Assembly: GCA_903970465.1 (NCBI GenBank)
Contig: CAJCIO010000113.1
Location: 1 to 40,989 of the forward strand
Direction: 5' to 3'
Source: Gammaproteobacteria bacterium
Lineage (GTDB): Bacteria > Pseudomonadota > Gammaproteobacteria > Pseudomonadales > Pseudomonadaceae
DNA length: 40,989 nucleotides
Within the stretch, counting starts at the first letter, position 1. Every line of letters begins with the position of its first letter. The notes beneath the pieces were generated by a model. The model made no database searches. It saw only the letters and a program-made list of their open reading frames with translations, and was not told the DNA's origin. This document shows positions 8,515 to 18,655 of this stretch, piece after piece. The translations under genes were made by a program, and so were the position numbers.

Positions 8515-9147
8515 ATGAGTCTGCGGCTAATATTCAGGCAAGCATCACCCCATCGGAGCAATGCCCGTCCCGTGAGCAGCCTGGATAGCGATTCGAACAG
8601 CACCCCGCCTTGGAGCGACGACGTCGAGGCCATTGCGCGGTTGCGCGACCGGGACGCGTTCATGCGCGTCTATGACCACTTCGCACCGCGCCTGCAGCGC
8701 TATCTGGCAGGGCTGAGCGGCTGCGAAGGGCTCGCCGAAGAGCTCACCCAGGAAGCCTTGCTGAAGCTGTGGCACAAAGCCGAACAGTTCGATCCGAGCA
8801 AGGCCAGCCTGGCCACCTGGCTGTACCGCATTGCTCGTAACCTGTATATCGATCACGTGCGCCAGGATCGGGGCTGGCTGCCGGCACAGGATTCGCTGGC
8901 AGCGCTGGAGCGGCTCGAAGCACCGGCTGACGGCACACTGGATTTCAGCCCTCGTCAGGAACAGAAACTTGCCGCCGCGCTGCAGGCCCTGCCGCCCGAT
9001 CAGGCGCGGGTCATTCGCATGGCGTATTTTGAAGCCATGAGCCACCGGCAGATCGCCGACCACTTGCATTTGCCGCTGGGTACCGTGAAGTCGAGCTTGC
9101 GCTTGGCGTTTCGGAAACTGCGCGCCGGCGTCGAGGCCACCCAATGA
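8515..9147 (+). CDS. ECF sigma factor, RpoE/ECF11-like (ChrR-controlled)
   Basis: This sigma-70 family protein (210 residues from the ATG at 8515) has region 2 at about 45-115, with the conserved DPSKASLATWLYRIARN block, and region 4 at about 150-205, ending in the helix-turn-helix MSHRQIADHLHLPLGTVKSSL. No regions 1 or 3 are present, as expected for an ECF factor. Alternative in-frame starts are TTG 8491, ATG 8500 and GTG 8572. The 8515 ATG has a GGGA nine bases upstream; 8572 would give a size closer to R. sphaeroides RpoE. The ATGA overlap with a ChrR-type anti-sigma gene identifies the family as ECF11, which responds to singlet oxygen and related oxidants. Target genes other than this operon are not evident here. 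Confidence 0.9.
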   Translation: MSLRLIFRQASPHRSNARPVSSLDSDSNSTPPWSDDVEAIARLRDRDAFMRVYDHFAPRLQRYLAGLSGCEGLAEELTQEALLKLWHKAEQFDPSKASLATWLYRIARNLYIDHVRQDRGWLPAQDSLAALERLEAPADGTLDFSPRQEQKLAAALQALPPDQARVIRMAYFEAMSHRQIADHLHLPLGTVKSSLRLAFRKLRAGVEATQ

Positions 9148-9800
9148 AAGACCAACACCATCTGGACGAAGCGACGCTGGTCAGCTACTGCGCAGGCTCC
9201 TTGCCGCAAGACTTGGCGGTGGTCGCTGGGGCGCATCTACAGCTGTGTGCAAGCTGTCGCATCAAGTTGCGGCAAGCCGAGCGTATCGGCGGGCTGCTGA
9301 TGCTCGCTCAGGTACCGACGCCCGACCCGATGGCCAGCGGGCGCCTGGCCATGCTGGCGCGCCTGGACGAGCCTGCACCCGCCTCGGCGGTGGTCGACTT
9401 CGGCGCCCCCGGCGATGCCGACCTGCTGCCGGTCAGCCTGCGCCCTCATTTCGGCCAGCGTTACAGCCAGCTGCCATGGCGTTGGCTGATTCCCGGGGTG
9501 CGCATGGTGCGGGCCAAGGCACAGGGCACTGGCAGCCTCGTAATGTTCAACATCGCCCCAGGCACATCCATGCCGGTGCACAGCCACGGCCGCAGCGAAA
9601 TGACCCTGGTGCTCAAAGGCGCCTACCGCGATGCATTGGGGCACTTTGGCCCTGGGGACATAGCTGACCTGGATGAAACCATCGAACACCAGCCTGTGGC
9701 CTGGGGGGACGATCACTGCATCTGCGTGGCCGCTACCGACGCGCCGCTGCGCTTCAGTGGACTGATTCCGCGCTTGATGCAGCCGTTTATCGGGTTGTGA
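9144..9800 (+). CDS. ChrR-family zinc anti-sigma factor with cupin domain
   Basis: This 218-residue protein has two domains. The N-terminal zinc anti-sigma domain carries H6, H31, C35 and C38, the same positions as the zinc ligands known in R. sphaeroides ChrR. The C-terminal cupin (about 110-205) has H146, H148, E152 and H182, spaced exactly as the second metal site of ChrR. In that family the N-terminal domain holds the ECF sigma factor inactive in the cytoplasm, and the cupin is needed for release by singlet oxygen. Its ATG overlaps the sigma-factor TGA, so the pair is probably made in fixed ratio. All metal ligands are intact, so it should be functional. Confidence 0.93.
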   Translation: MKDQHHLDEATLVSYCAGSLPQDLAVVAGAHLQLCASCRIKLRQAERIGGLLMLAQVPTPDPMASGRLAMLARLDEPAPASAVVDFGAPGDADLLPVSLRPHFGQRYSQLPWRWLIPGVRMVRAKAQGTGSLVMFNIAPGTSMPVHSHGRSEMTLVLKGAYRDALGHFGPGDIADLDETIEHQPVAWGDDHCICVAATDAPLRFSGLIPRLMQPFIGL

Positions 9801-9983
9801 TGGTTCGCGGGTCCGGGCGCGGTTGCAAGTGGATGTATCGATCGGCCTCACCCGCAAACCTCAGCGTCGATGAAGTCCGTTCGCTATGGTCGGCCATTAA
9901 TGCAACTAGCAGATCTGTGAGGTTACGACATCGCCGCGTTGGCATAAAAAGGTCCTTACCCAGAATGCTGAGTGAGGCATGCC

Positions 9984-12095
9984 ATGAGAGCCACCCCTTC
10001 CACTCCCCTTGATATCCGCGCACTTGCGCAGCGACAGTTCTGCCGTTGGACTGCGGGTGCCAAGAGCCTCGCTACAGCATTGCGCCGGTTTCGCCTTGTC
10101 GGCGGTGGCGGTGTGTTGTTGGTTGCGGTGCTGTTTGCTGGCCCGGTGGTGGCTCGACAAGAGCTGGCTGCCATCAAGGGCTGGAGAATCGAGAACGCGA
10201 CCAGTGTGCCCACGGCCAAAGACTCGGTACTACGGGGTAAAGCGCCACCGAGGCAATTGCGGGTGCTGCTGAATCGTCAGTATCCGGTGTTGGACAGGGG
10301 AACCTGGATCGACGTCGACGGACATCGTTTGGGGCCCGCGCGTTATAGCGAGGATCTGCGCAGCCTGAGCGTACTTTTGCCGCCGTCCATTCGGATTGGC
10401 CCTAAGAGTCGGATCGCAATTGCCGACCCTTATGCAATGGCACAACCACCACGCTCAAGTGACGGGCATGTGCGACAAGCCCTGCCGTGGAAGCCGCCAG
10501 CCATGGAAGTCATCAAAGACGATCCGACAAGCCCAGGACCCTATGAAGTTGAACCAGTGGACTACACGTTGGGTGACCAAGCCTTCGAATTCGACTATCT
10601 GCCATCCGAGAAAAGAAGGGGTGAAATCACCGCCCGTATCTATTTGCCCAAGGACTTGAAAGGGCCGAGGCCAGTGGTGCTGTTGTTGCACGGCTTGTTC
10701 GAGACCTGCTACGTCGAAGGTGGCGAGGTGAGTATTGCGTGGCCGTGTTTAGCGCCGGCCCGGCCTTTAGATAGCTACCTGGGCTATGCGGCCATAGGCA
10801 ACGCCCTCGCCAGCCACGGTTATGTTGTTGTCTCGGTTTCCGCCAATGGCATCAATGCGAACGATTTGGAGCTGGGGCGCTGGGCGCGAGCGAAGCTGTT
10901 ACGCGCACATCTGGACTATCTGGCGCTGGCGAACGCCTCCGGGACCCCTGAATTAGGCAATCAATTGGTAGGCAAACTCGATTTGGAGAAGATCGGTGTC
11001 ATGGGCCATTCACGTGGCGGAGAGGGAGCTGTGCAGGCCGCAATCGATGGCAATAATGGCGTTGGTCGTTTCAAGTTCAGCGCAGTGTTCGCGCTGGCAC
11101 CGACTGTGCACCAGGCGGATGCACGCGTGCCCGGCCCAGCCTTGGCAGTGATGCTGCCGTACTGCGATGGCGACGTAACCGATCTCGAGGGGCAACGCTA
11201 TATCGATGAATCACGACACGCCTACGCAGACAACGTGCCGCGTACTGCATTGATTGCTCACGGTGCCAACCACAACTTCTTCAATACCCGGTGGACAACC
11301 GGCAGCCCAGGCGGCTGGGATGATGGACCTCGCAGGGGAGGCCAAGATGGGATTTGTCTGCCTGGAACGTATTATCGCGTGAGTGCCCAAGAACAGGTTC
11401 GTGCCGGTGCTGCATACATTGCAGCTTTCTTCCGCTTGCACTTGGGTGCAGAACAGCAGTTTGCAGCGCTTTTTGATGGCTCGGCGACGAGGGCGCCTGG
11501 CAAGGTGATTGTACAGAGCGTAGCAACGGCGCCTGCGCCACAGCGCTTGGATCTAGCCACCTTTGAACAGAGCTCCGCCGCTGTCAGTCACCAGGGGTGG
11601 CAGGCTGCAGTATATTGTGCTGGCGCTAGTGGTCCGGAGGAGAAACCGTACTGCGCTGTGAGATGGTCGGGCTACCTACCGCACTGGGGGGCTCGCGGGA
11701 AGGGCGACATGCTGCGGCTGAGTTGGAACGATCGCAACGCCAAAACTCGGGTCCAGTTACCGGGAACAGTTGCCGATGTATCGGGCTACGCGATGCTCAG
11801 CTTGCGGGCGATGCCCAGTTACGTTCGACATAATCGTTCGGCGGCCCCCGACTTGGCCATCACCCTGGTCGACCAACGCGGCAACCGGGCTACGGTGCTC
11901 GTATCGCAGGTGTCAGATGCTTTGGCATCGTTGCCTCGTCTCGTTGTTTTTGAAGCCAATTGGATACTGCGCGGGGTGCAAATCCCCTTGAAGTCTTTCC
12001 AAGGGGTGGATCTGATGGCAATCACCTCCGTTGAGCTGACTCCGGCCACCGACGAGGGCGAAGTATTTTTGTCCGACCTGGCCTTTACCAAATAA
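9984..12095 (+). CDS. Large exported or membrane-anchored alpha/beta hydrolase, substrate unknown
   Basis: This 703-residue protein has a basic N-terminus, a hydrophobic stretch (about 38-57) that could be a signal anchor or long signal peptide, an alpha/beta hydrolase domain (about 190-500) and a C-terminal region (about 500-703) that looks beta-rich. The nucleophile is S343 in GHSRGGEG. Likely partners are D395 or D397 in YCDGDVTD and H426 or H430 in HGANHNFF. LLHGLFE may form the oxyanion loop. The motif set recalls large esterase-like proteins of actinobacteria. The ATG at 9984 has GAGG six bases upstream; a GTG at 9972 is also in frame. It follows chrR by 183 bases. Codon use is less GC-biased than in neighbours, which hints at acquisition. 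Substrate and role are unknown. Confidence 0.75.
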   Translation: MRATPSTPLDIRALAQRQFCRWTAGAKSLATALRRFRLVGGGGVLLVAVLFAGPVVARQELAAIKGWRIENATSVPTAKDSVLRGKAPPRQLRVLLNRQYPVLDRGTWIDVDGHRLGPARYSEDLRSLSVLLPPSIRIGPKSRIAIADPYAMAQPPRSSDGHVRQALPWKPPAMEVIKDDPTSPGPYEVEPVDYTLGDQAFEFDYLPSEKRRGEITARIYLPKDLKGPRPVVLLLHGLFETCYVEGGEVSIAWPCLAPARPLDSYLGYAAIGNALASHGYVVVSVSANGINANDLELGRWARAKLLRAHLDYLALANASGTPELGNQLVGKLDLEKIGVMGHSRGGEGAVQAAIDGNNGVGRFKFSAVFALAPTVHQADARVPGPALAVMLPYCDGDVTDLEGQRYIDESRHAYADNVPRTALIAHGANHNFFNTRWTTGSPGGWDDGPRRGGQDGICLPGTYYRVSAQEQVRAGAAYIAAFFRLHLGAEQQFAALFDGSATRAPGKVIVQSVATAPAPQRLDLATFEQSSAAVSHQGWQAAVYCAGASGPEEKPYCAVRWSGYLPHWGARGKGDMLRLSWNDRNAKTRVQLPGTVADVSGYAMLSLRAMPSYVRHNRSAAPDLAITLVDQRGNRATVLVSQVSDALASLPRLVVFEANWILRGVQIPLKSFQGVDLMAITSVELTPATDEGEVFLSDLAFTK

Positions 12096-12224
12096 GGCGG
12101 CTTGCAGGATGTTGCGGGTACCCACTGGGCGCCTGCAATACACCTCGGTGTCTGATTTATCGATCCTATCCATCGAATTAATCCGTTTTTAACCCGTCAC
12201 AACCTGTGCAACGGTACGTACCCC

Positions 12225-12246
12225 TCTCGCCCACATCAGGGCGAGA
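12225..12246 (+). other. Perfect hairpin in the wrbA leader
   Basis: TCTCGCCC and GGGCGAGA form an 8-bp perfect stem with a six-base loop. It ends six bases before the AGGAG of wrbA. It has no U-tract, so it is more likely an mRNA leader structure than a terminator. Confidence 0.5.
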
Positions 12247-12265
12247 CTGCACAGGAGCAATACAC

Positions 12266-12865
12266 ATGGCTAAAGTGCTGGTTCTCTATTATTCGACCTA
12301 CGGTCACATCGAAGCCATGGCCCAGGCCGTGGCCGAAGGCGCCCGCGCTGGCGGTGCCGAAGTCGACATCAAACGCATCCCCGAGACGGTGCCCGAAGAA
12401 ATCGCCCGCAATGCTCATTTCAAGTTGGACCAAGCGGCGCCAGAGGCCACCGTGGCCGATCTTGAGCACTATGACGCCATCATCCTCGGCTCGCCGACCC
12501 GTTTCGGCCGCATTGCCAGTCAGGTCGCCGTGTTCCTCGACCAGGCCGGCGGCCTGTGGGCCCGCGGTGCCTTGAATGGCAAAGTCGGCGCGGCATTCAC
12601 CTCCACCGGCTCGCAACATGGCGGCCAGGAAACCACGCTGTTCTCGATCATCACCAACCTGCTCCACTTCGGCATGACCATCGTCGGCCTGCCGTACAGC
12701 TTCCAGGGCCAGACTGACGTCACCCAGATCGTCGGCGGCGCGCCGTATGGCGCCAGCACCATTGCTGGTGGTGACGGTTCTCGCCAACCGGGTGAAGTCG
12801 ACCTGGCCGGCGCGCGCTTCCAGGGCGAACTGGTGGCCAAGACCGCGATCAAATTGTTTGGCTGA
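12266..12865 (+). CDS. wrbA: NAD(P)H:quinone oxidoreductase WrbA
   Basis: This 199-residue flavodoxin-like protein reduces quinones by two electrons with FMN and NAD(P)H in the cytoplasm. The FMN phosphate loop is [12 protein letters not shown] (about 8-19). The PTRFG motif (about 77-81) and [12 protein letters not shown] (about 113-124) are WrbA signatures. The length fits the family (about 198). The ATG at 12266 has AGGAG upstream; an in-frame earlier start at 12206 would add residues absent from the family and cross the leader hairpin. It is a single-gene unit converging on nuoN, with a shared bidirectional terminator. WrbA is usually tied to oxidative and stationary-phase stress; no regulator site was identified with confidence. 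Confidence 0.95.
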   Translation: MAKVLVLYYSTYGHIEAMAQAVAEGARAGGAEVDIKRIPETVPEEIARNAHFKLDQAAPEATVADLEHYDAIILGSPTRFGRIASQVAVFLDQAGGLWARGALNGKVGAAFTSTGSQHGGQETTLFSIITNLLHFGMTIVGLPYSFQGQTDVTQIVGGAPYGASTIAGGDGSRQPGEVDLAGARFQGELVAKTAIKLFG

Positions 12866-12882
12866 TACGCTGAGCAAGCCGC

Positions 12883-12915
12883 AAAAAAATCCCGCCATCT
12901 AGGCGGGATTTTTTT
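12883..12915. terminator. Bidirectional terminator between wrbA and nuoN
   Basis: AATCCCGCC and GGCGGGATT form a 9-bp perfect stem with a five-base loop, flanked by seven A on the left and seven T on the right. It can end wrbA transcripts on the plus strand and the nuo operon on the minus strand. Confidence 0.93.
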
Positions 12916-12938
12916 GGTCCGACAAGCCAGCCAGGGGA

Positions 12939-14408
12939 TCACCCCACCAGACGCAACCCAGCGTGCTGCACCAAGTCCAGCAACGGCTGTGGATACACAC
13001 CCAGCACGAACACCAGAATAGCGATCGCCAGCAACATCACGCCACCCGCGCGCTGTTCCCACTTCATCGGCGCATCGGTACGGCGGATGGATTTCTCCAT
13101 CAGGTACAGCGTCACCATCACCCGCAGGTAATAGAACACGCCGATCGCACTGCCCACCACCAGCGCACCGACCAGCCACCACTGACGCGACTCGACGCCG
13201 GTGGCGATCATGTAGAACTTGCCGATAAAGCCGGCGGTGAGCGGGATACCTGCCAGCGACAGCATCATCACGGTGAGCACTGCGGTCAGGTACGGACGAC
13301 GCCAGAACAGTCCGCGATACTCGTACAGCGCATCAGCGTCACGGCCATGGTAGGGCGACGACATCAGCGTGATCACGCCGAAGGCCCCCAGGCTGGTGAG
13401 CACATAGGTCACCAGATAAACGCCGATGGCCTCCACCGCGAGCCCCTTGCTCGCAATCAGCGCGATCAGCATGTAGCCGAAGTGGGCGATGGACGAATAA
13501 CCCAGCAGACGCTTGAGGTTGCTCTGGGTGACCGCCAGCAGGTTACCGATCAGGATCGACAGCACGGCGATGATCGACAGCACGTCGTTGAGCACCCCGG
13601 AGTGGGCCACTGGCGAAATCTGGAACAGGCGCACCACCACCGCGAACACCGCCACCTTGCTGGCCGTAGCCAGGAAGGCCGCCACCGGAGCCGGCGCACC
13701 CTCGTAGACGTCCGGCGTCCACAGGTGGAAGGGCACCAGCGACAGCTTGAAGCCCAGGCCCACCAGCATCATCGCCAGGCCCAGTTGCGCCAGGCTGCTG
13801 GGCATGCCGGTGGCCGCCAGGGCGGCACCGATACCGCTGAAGCTCAGGCTGCCGGCATCGGCATACAACAGCGCCATGCCGAACAGCAGAAACGCGGAAC
13901 CGGCGGCCGACAGCACCATGTACTTGATACCGGCTTCCAGCGAGCGCTTGTTGAAGAACGCATAGGCCACCAGGCCGTAGACCGGCACCGATAGCAGTTC
14001 CAGGCCGATGAACAGCCCCGCCAGATGTTGCGCGCAGACCAGCACCAGGCCGCCCAGCGCCGACATCAGGATCAGCAAGTAGAGTTCTTCGCGGTTACCG
14101 GGGTAGCCCGAGCCGGCGTCCCCCAGATAGGCATGGGCCAGGGTCACGCATGCCAGGGTGGCGATCAGGATCAGCGCCATGTACAGCGCCGCAAAGTTAT
14201 CCACCTGCAGCAGCGGAGTGACTGCCAGCGGGGTGAGCTTGATGACGGGCAGGATCGACAGCAGCGCCAGGTTCAGGCCCGCACAGGTGATCAGGAAGGT
14301 TTGGGAATGATTGCGCCGCCAGGCAATCGCCAGCATCACCACGACAACGGTGAGGCTGGTGATCAGCAGCGGTGCAAGCGCGATAAAGTGTTGAATCGTC
14401 AGGTCCAT
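12939..14408 (-). CDS. nuoN: NADH-quinone oxidoreductase subunit N
   Basis: This 489-residue polytopic membrane protein has about 14 hydrophobic segments. It is one of the three antiporter-like proton-pumping subunits of complex I. The family markers [21 protein letters not shown] (central lysine helix) and the broken-helix region near [13 protein letters not shown] are clear. The ATG at 14406-14408 begins MDLTIQHF, the usual NuoN start; upstream in-frame residues overlap nuoM and lack family support. It is the last gene of the operon, seven bases after nuoM, and is followed by the bidirectional terminator. Confidence 0.97.
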   Translation of the reverse strand: MDLTIQHFIALAPLLITSLTVVVVMLAIAWRRNHSQTFLITCAGLNLALLSILPVIKLTPLAVTPLLQVDNFAALYMALILIATLACVTLAHAYLGDAGSGYPGNREELYLLILMSALGGLVLVCAQHLAGLFIGLELLSVPVYGLVAYAFFNKRSLEAGIKYMVLSAAGSAFLLFGMALLYADAGSLSFSGIGAALAATGMPSSLAQLGLAMMLVGLGFKLSLVPFHLWTPDVYEGAPAPVAAFLATASKVAVFAVVVRLFQISPVAHSGVLNDVLSIIAVLSILIGNLLAVTQSNLKRLLGYSSIAHFGYMLIALIASKGLAVEAIGVYLVTYVLTSLGAFGVITLMSSPYHGRDADALYEYRGLFWRRPYLTAVLTVMMLSLAGIPLTAGFIGKFYMIATGVESRQWWLVGALVVGSAIGVFYYLRVMVTLYLMEKSIRRTDAPMKWEQRAGGVMLLAIAILVFVLGVYPQPLLDLVQHAGLRLVG

Positions 14409-14415
14409 AGCGCTC

Positions 14416-15945
14416 TTACCGGGCCGAAGCGAGTTGAGTGAAGGCGGTGCCGAGCCAATGGTGCACACCAGTCATGGTGGCAGCAGAGGTATCGAGGAAG
14501 GGCTGCGGGTAAACACCCAGCAGCACCAGCAGGGCCGCGAGGCCCAGCACCATGATCAGTTCGCGGTTGTCCATGCCGGCCAGTACAGCGTCGGATTTGG
14601 ACGGGCCGAAGTAGGCACGGTGAATCATGATCAGCGAATAGACCGAACCGAACACCAGCCCGGAAGTGGCGATCGCCGTGACCCACGGGGCAATGGTGAA
14701 GCTGCCCAGCAGGATCAGGAACTCGCCGACGAAATTACCCGTGCCCGGCAGGCCCAGCGACGCCGCAGCGAAGAACAGGCTGATGGCCGGCAGGTAGGCG
14801 ATCCGTGGCCAGATACCGCCCATCTCGCGCATGTCACGGGTATGCAGACGCTCGTACAGTTGGCCGCTGAGGATGAACAGCGCCGCTGCCGACAGACCGT
14901 GAGCCAGCATCTGGATCACCACGCCTTGCAGCGCTTGCTGGCTGCCGGAGTAGATGCCGATCAGCACGAAGCCCATGTGCGAGACGCTGGAAAATGCGAT
15001 CAGGCGCTTGATGTCGGTCTGTGCGAACGCCAGGAAGGCGCCGTAGAAGATCCCGATCAGGCCGAGGGTCATGGCGATCGGCGCGAACTCCGCCGAGGCA
15101 TTCGGGAACAGCGGCATGGCGAAGCGCAGCAGGCCATAGGCCGCCGTCTTCAACAGGATACCGGCCAAATCCACGGAACCGGCGGTCGGCGCCTGGGCGT
15201 GGGCGTCCGGCAGCCAAGAGTGGAACGGCACCACCGGCAGCTTGACCGCGAAGGCGATGAAGAAGCCCAGCATCAGGATGTATTCGGTGTGCAGCGACAG
15301 CTTGGTCTTCACCAATGTGCTGTAGTCGAAGGTGATCACCCCGGTGTTGCTGTAGTTGACCAGCACCAGACCGAGAATCGACACCAGCATGATCAAGCCG
15401 CTGGCCTGGGTGAAGATGAAGAACTTGGTCGCCGCGTAGATCCGCGTCTTCTTGCCGTCTGCCGAGCTGTGACCCCAGAGCGCGATGAGGAAGAACATCG
15501 GCACCAGCATCATTTCCCAGAAGAAGAAGAACAGGAACAGGTCCAGGGCCAGGAACACCCCGACAACGCCGCCCAGAATCCACATCAGGTTGAGGTGGAA
15601 GAAGCCGACGTGCGCCTGGATCTCTTTCCAGGAGCACAGCACCGACAGCATGCCGAGCAGGCCGGTCAGCAGGATCATCAGCAGCGACAGGCCATCGAGC
15701 GCCAGGTGCACGCTGATGCCGAAGCGCTGAATCCAGTTCAGCTTGAATTCCACCGCCCAGGCAGGTTCGCCGGGGGCAGGGGCCAGGGTGAAGTCACCGT
15801 GGGCCCACAGCCAGAGGCCGAGGGCGAGTTCCAGGGACATGGTCAGCAGCGCAATCCAGCGTGGCAGCGTCGCGCTCGAGCGCTCCGCCAGCCAGCACAG
15901 CAGGCCACCGATAAAGGGGATCAGGATCAGCCAGGGCAAAATCAT
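14416..15945 (-). CDS. nuoM: NADH-quinone oxidoreductase subunit M
   Basis: This 509-residue antiporter-like subunit has about 14 transmembrane segments. The conserved glutamate of TM5 lies in the [15 protein letters not shown] segment, and the discontinuous helices with [15 protein letters not shown] and [15 protein letters not shown] are typical of NuoM. It pumps protons in the membrane arm, between NuoL and NuoN. The ATG at 15943-15945 (MILPWLI) was chosen because the upstream extension is cysteine- and charge-rich and unlike NuoM. It lies 40 bases after nuoL and seven before nuoN. Confidence 0.97.
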   Translation of the reverse strand: MILPWLILIPFIGGLLCWLAERSSATLPRWIALLTMSLELALGLWLWAHGDFTLAPAPGEPAWAVEFKLNWIQRFGISVHLALDGLSLLMILLTGLLGMLSVLCSWKEIQAHVGFFHLNLMWILGGVVGVFLALDLFLFFFFWEMMLVPMFFLIALWGHSSADGKKTRIYAATKFFIFTQASGLIMLVSILGLVLVNYSNTGVITFDYSTLVKTKLSLHTEYILMLGFFIAFAVKLPVVPFHSWLPDAHAQAPTAGSVDLAGILLKTAAYGLLRFAMPLFPNASAEFAPIAMTLGLIGIFYGAFLAFAQTDIKRLIAFSSVSHMGFVLIGIYSGSQQALQGVVIQMLAHGLSAAALFILSGQLYERLHTRDMREMGGIWPRIAYLPAISLFFAAASLGLPGTGNFVGEFLILLGSFTIAPWVTAIATSGLVFGSVYSLIMIHRAYFGPSKSDAVLAGMDNRELIMVLGLAALLVLLGVYPQPFLDTSAATMTGVHHWLGTAFTQLASAR

Positions 15946-15985
15946 GACGGGCTCAATTCCTTTCGCAAAGTCGCAAGATTCAGAT

Positions 15986-17836
15986 TCATACCGCCACCAA
16001 CACAGCGCCGAGCACCAGGACCGCACCGGCGGCCATGGACAGCGCGTACCAGCGCAGCAGGCCGGTTTCGGTACGGCTCATGCCGCCGTTGCCGCCTTTG
16101 ACCAACCGCGGGATCAGGCCGATGGTCTGGTCGATCGGGTCCTTGCGCAGCAGGTGGCTGATTGCCAGATAGGGTTTGACGAACAGCTTGTCGTACAGCC
16201 AGTCGAAGCCCCAGGCGGCGTACCACCAGGCCGACAACACCCGGCCCGGGCCGCTGTTGGCGATCGCGGTCGCCAGGGTGCGCTTGCCAAGGAACAACAG
16301 CGCCGCCAGCAAGATACCAGCGATGGCGATGGCGCCCGAGGCGATCTCCAGGCTGTGCTTGGCTTCGCCACCGGCATGGCCGACGCTTTCTGGCAGTACG
16401 CCACCCAGCGGCGGATGAATCCACGCGCCGATGAAGGTCGACAGCACGATCAGGATGCTCAGCGGCAGCCAGTGCGCCACACCGTGACCGGCGTGGGCGT
16501 CAGTTTTCGGCTCGCCGTGGAAGGTGATGAAGATCAGGCGGAAGGTGTACAGCGAGGTCATGAACGCGCCCAGCAGGCCGGCATACAGCAAACCGGTGTG
16601 GCCGCTGGCGAAGGCTTCCCAGAGGATCTCGTCCTTGGAGTAGAAACCCGCGGTGATGATCGGCAAGGCCGCCAGGGCCGCGCCGCCGACGATGAAGCTG
16701 GCGTAGGCCAACGGGATCTTTTTCCACAGGCCGCCCATCTTGAAGATGTTCTGCTCGTGGTGACAGGCCAGGATCACCGAACCCGAAGCGAGGAACAGCA
16801 ACGCCTTGAAGAACGCGTGAATCATCAAGTGGAAAATCGCCGCGTCCCAGGCACCCACGCCCAGGGCGAGGAACATGTAGCCGATCTGGCTCATGGTCGA
16901 GTAGGCGAGGATACGCTTGATGTCGGTCTGCACCAACGCGGCAAAGCCGGCCAGTACCAGGGTCACACCACCGACGATGCCGACCAGGTGCAGGATATCC
17001 GGCGCCAGAGCGAACAAGCCGTGTGTGCGAGCGATCAGGTAGACACCCGCCGTCACCATGGTCGCGGCGTGGATCAGTGCCGACACCGGGGTAGGGCCGG
17101 CCATCGCATCGGCAAGCCAGGTCTGCAATGGCAACTGAGCCGATTTACCCACCGCACCGCCCAGCAGCATCAAGGTCGCCAGCACGATCCAGAAATCGCC
17201 AGCCTTGAAGTGCTGTGGCGCCCGCACCAGCAGTTCCTGAATGTTCAGGGTACCGAGCTGCTGGAACAGAATGAACAGGCCGATGGCCATGAACACGTCG
17301 CCGATACGGGTGACGATGAACGCCTTGAGGGCGGCATTGCCGTTGTCGCGGTTGCTGTAATAGAAGCCGATCAGCAGGTACGAGCACAGGCCCACGCCTT
17401 CCCAACCGAAGTAGATGAACAGCAGGTTATCGGCCAGGACCAGGAACAGCATGCTGGCGATGAACAGGTTGGTGTACGCGAAGAAGCGCGAATAGCCTTC
17501 TTCACCGCGCATGTACCAGGACGCGAACAGGTGAATCAGGAAGCCCACGCCGACCACCACACCGAGCATGGTGATCGACAGACCGTCCAGATAAAGGGTG
17601 AAGTTCGGTTCGAACCCGTCCACCGACATCCAGCGCCACAGCAGTTGCGTGTACACGCCACCTTCCGGCGGCGCCACATTGAATTGCCAGATGACGTAGG
17701 CGGCGACGATCGCCGACAGGCCGATGGAGCCGACGCCGATCAGCGCCGACAGGTTCTCGGAGAAACGCCCGCGCGAGAACGACAACAACACAAAGCCGAT
17801 CAGCGGGAAAACGAAGGTCAGAAAGATCAGGTTCAT
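15986..17836 (-). CDS. nuoL: NADH-quinone oxidoreductase subunit L
   Basis: This 616-residue subunit is the distal proton pump of complex I. Markers include [22 protein letters not shown] TM5 with its glutamate, [20 protein letters not shown] and [15 protein letters not shown]. Beyond the antiporter core there is the long C-terminal part that forms the lateral amphipathic helix running along the membrane arm, ending in a last transmembrane helix (about 590-614). The length matches E. coli NuoL (613). Its ATG overlaps the nuoK stop by four bases, so translation is coupled. Confidence 0.97.
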   Translation of the reverse strand: MNLIFLTFVFPLIGFVLLSFSRGRFSENLSALIGVGSIGLSAIVAAYVIWQFNVAPPEGGVYTQLLWRWMSVDGFEPNFTLYLDGLSITMLGVVVGVGFLIHLFASWYMRGEEGYSRFFAYTNLFIASMLFLVLADNLLFIYFGWEGVGLCSYLLIGFYYSNRDNGNAALKAFIVTRIGDVFMAIGLFILFQQLGTLNIQELLVRAPQHFKAGDFWIVLATLMLLGGAVGKSAQLPLQTWLADAMAGPTPVSALIHAATMVTAGVYLIARTHGLFALAPDILHLVGIVGGVTLVLAGFAALVQTDIKRILAYSTMSQIGYMFLALGVGAWDAAIFHLMIHAFFKALLFLASGSVILACHHEQNIFKMGGLWKKIPLAYASFIVGGAALAALPIITAGFYSKDEILWEAFASGHTGLLYAGLLGAFMTSLYTFRLIFITFHGEPKTDAHAGHGVAHWLPLSILIVLSTFIGAWIHPPLGGVLPESVGHAGGEAKHSLEIASGAIAIAGILLAALLFLGKRTLATAIANSGPGRVLSAWWYAAWGFDWLYDKLFVKPYLAISHLLRKDPIDQTIGLIPRLVKGGNGGMSRTETGLLRWYALSMAAGAVLVLGAVLVAV

Positions 17837-18141
17837 CCGCGCATCTCACTGGCAGCGTCGATATCAAGCGTATGGAAGCGGCGATACAGCTGCAGCAGGA
17901 TCGCCAGGCCGATACTGGCCTCGGCGGCTGCCAGGCTGATGACCAGGATGAACATGATCTGTCCATCCGGCTGCGCCCAACGCGCGCCCGCCACGACGAA
18001 CGCCAGGGCAGAGGCGTTCATCATGATTTCCAGGCTCATCAATACGAAGAGGATGTTACGGCGGACCATCAGGCCGACCAGTCCGAGGGTGAACAACAGG
18101 CCGGCGACCGCCAGGCCATGTTCCAGAGGGATAGCTGCCAT
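17833..18141 (-). CDS. nuoK: NADH-quinone oxidoreductase subunit K
   Basis: This 102-residue protein has three transmembrane helices. The two membrane glutamates that form part of the proton path are visible in [10 protein letters not shown] (E38) and [10 protein letters not shown] (E74). The length is close to E. coli NuoK (100). The ATG at 18139-18141 (MAAIPLEH) was chosen over longer in-frame options because those run into nuoJ and have no hydrophobic pattern. The spacing is four bases after nuoJ, and there is a four-base overlap with nuoL. Confidence 0.96.
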   Translation of the reverse strand: MAAIPLEHGLAVAGLLFTLGLVGLMVRRNILFVLMSLEIMMNASALAFVVAGARWAQPDGQIMFILVISLAAAEASIGLAILLQLYRRFHTLDIDAASEMRG

Positions 18142-18145
18142 AGGG

Positions 18146-18646
18146 TTACTCCTTCGCCTCGTTGCGGCCAAGATGGAAAGCCGTGACCGCGGCGGCGAGC
18201 AACAGCATCGAGGCCAGCTCGACCACCAGCAGATAAGGGCCGAACAGGCTGATGCCGACCGCTTTGGCGTCGACCGTGGTCTGGCCGATGCCGACGGTGC
18301 TGGTGTTGGCGAACAGGGTGTAGCCCAGTTCGAGCAGCAGCAGCACGGCGAGGAACACCGGACCCGCCCAGATGCCGGGCTTGAGCCAGTCACGCTCTTG
18401 CTGCACCGAAGCAGGGCCTAGGTTGAGCATCATCACCACGAAGACGAACAGCACCATGATGGCGCCAGCGTAAGCGATCACTTCGAGTACGCCGGCGAAC
18501 GGTGCGCCGAGGGCGAAGAAGGTCATGGCGACACTGATGAGCGAGATGATCAGGTAGAGCAGGGCGTGCACGGGGTTGGTGTTGGTGATCACCCTGAGGG
18601 TGGACACCACGGCAACGCCGGATGCGAAATAGAAAGCGAATTCCAT
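18146..18646 (-). CDS. nuoJ: NADH-quinone oxidoreductase subunit J
   Basis: This 166-residue membrane subunit has five predicted helices. The third helix contains the conserved segment [17 protein letters not shown], in which the pi-bulge of NuoJ occurs. It works with NuoA, NuoK and NuoH near the quinone site. The ATG at 18644-18646 (MEFAFYF) follows nuoI by nine bases. The C-terminal end (HLGRNEAKE) is short, as in other gammaproteobacteria. Confidence 0.96.
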   Translation of the reverse strand: MEFAFYFASGVAVVSTLRVITNTNPVHALLYLIISLISVAMTFFALGAPFAGVLEVIAYAGAIMVLFVFVVMMLNLGPASVQQERDWLKPGIWAGPVFLAVLLLLELGYTLFANTSTVGIGQTTVDAKAVGISLFGPYLLVVELASMLLLAAAVTAFHLGRNEAKE

Positions 18647-18655
18647 CTTTCTTCC

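Noticed and set aside
9797..10012. Small plus-strand frame between chrR and the hydrolase
   Set aside because: No ribosome site, no recognisable domain, and it overlaps the hydrolase start in another frame.
12161..12190. CGATCC-N18-GTTTTT upstream of wrbA as a second ECF11 promoter
   Set aside because: The -35 has one mismatch, the -10 lacks the GTA pattern, and the spacing differs from the candidate at 8435; too weak to list.
15743..18421. Plus-strand open frame of 892 residues across nuoM-nuoJ
   Set aside because: The composition (Q, H, R, D, G rich) and full overlap with four conserved nuo genes on the other strand show it is antisense to real genes.
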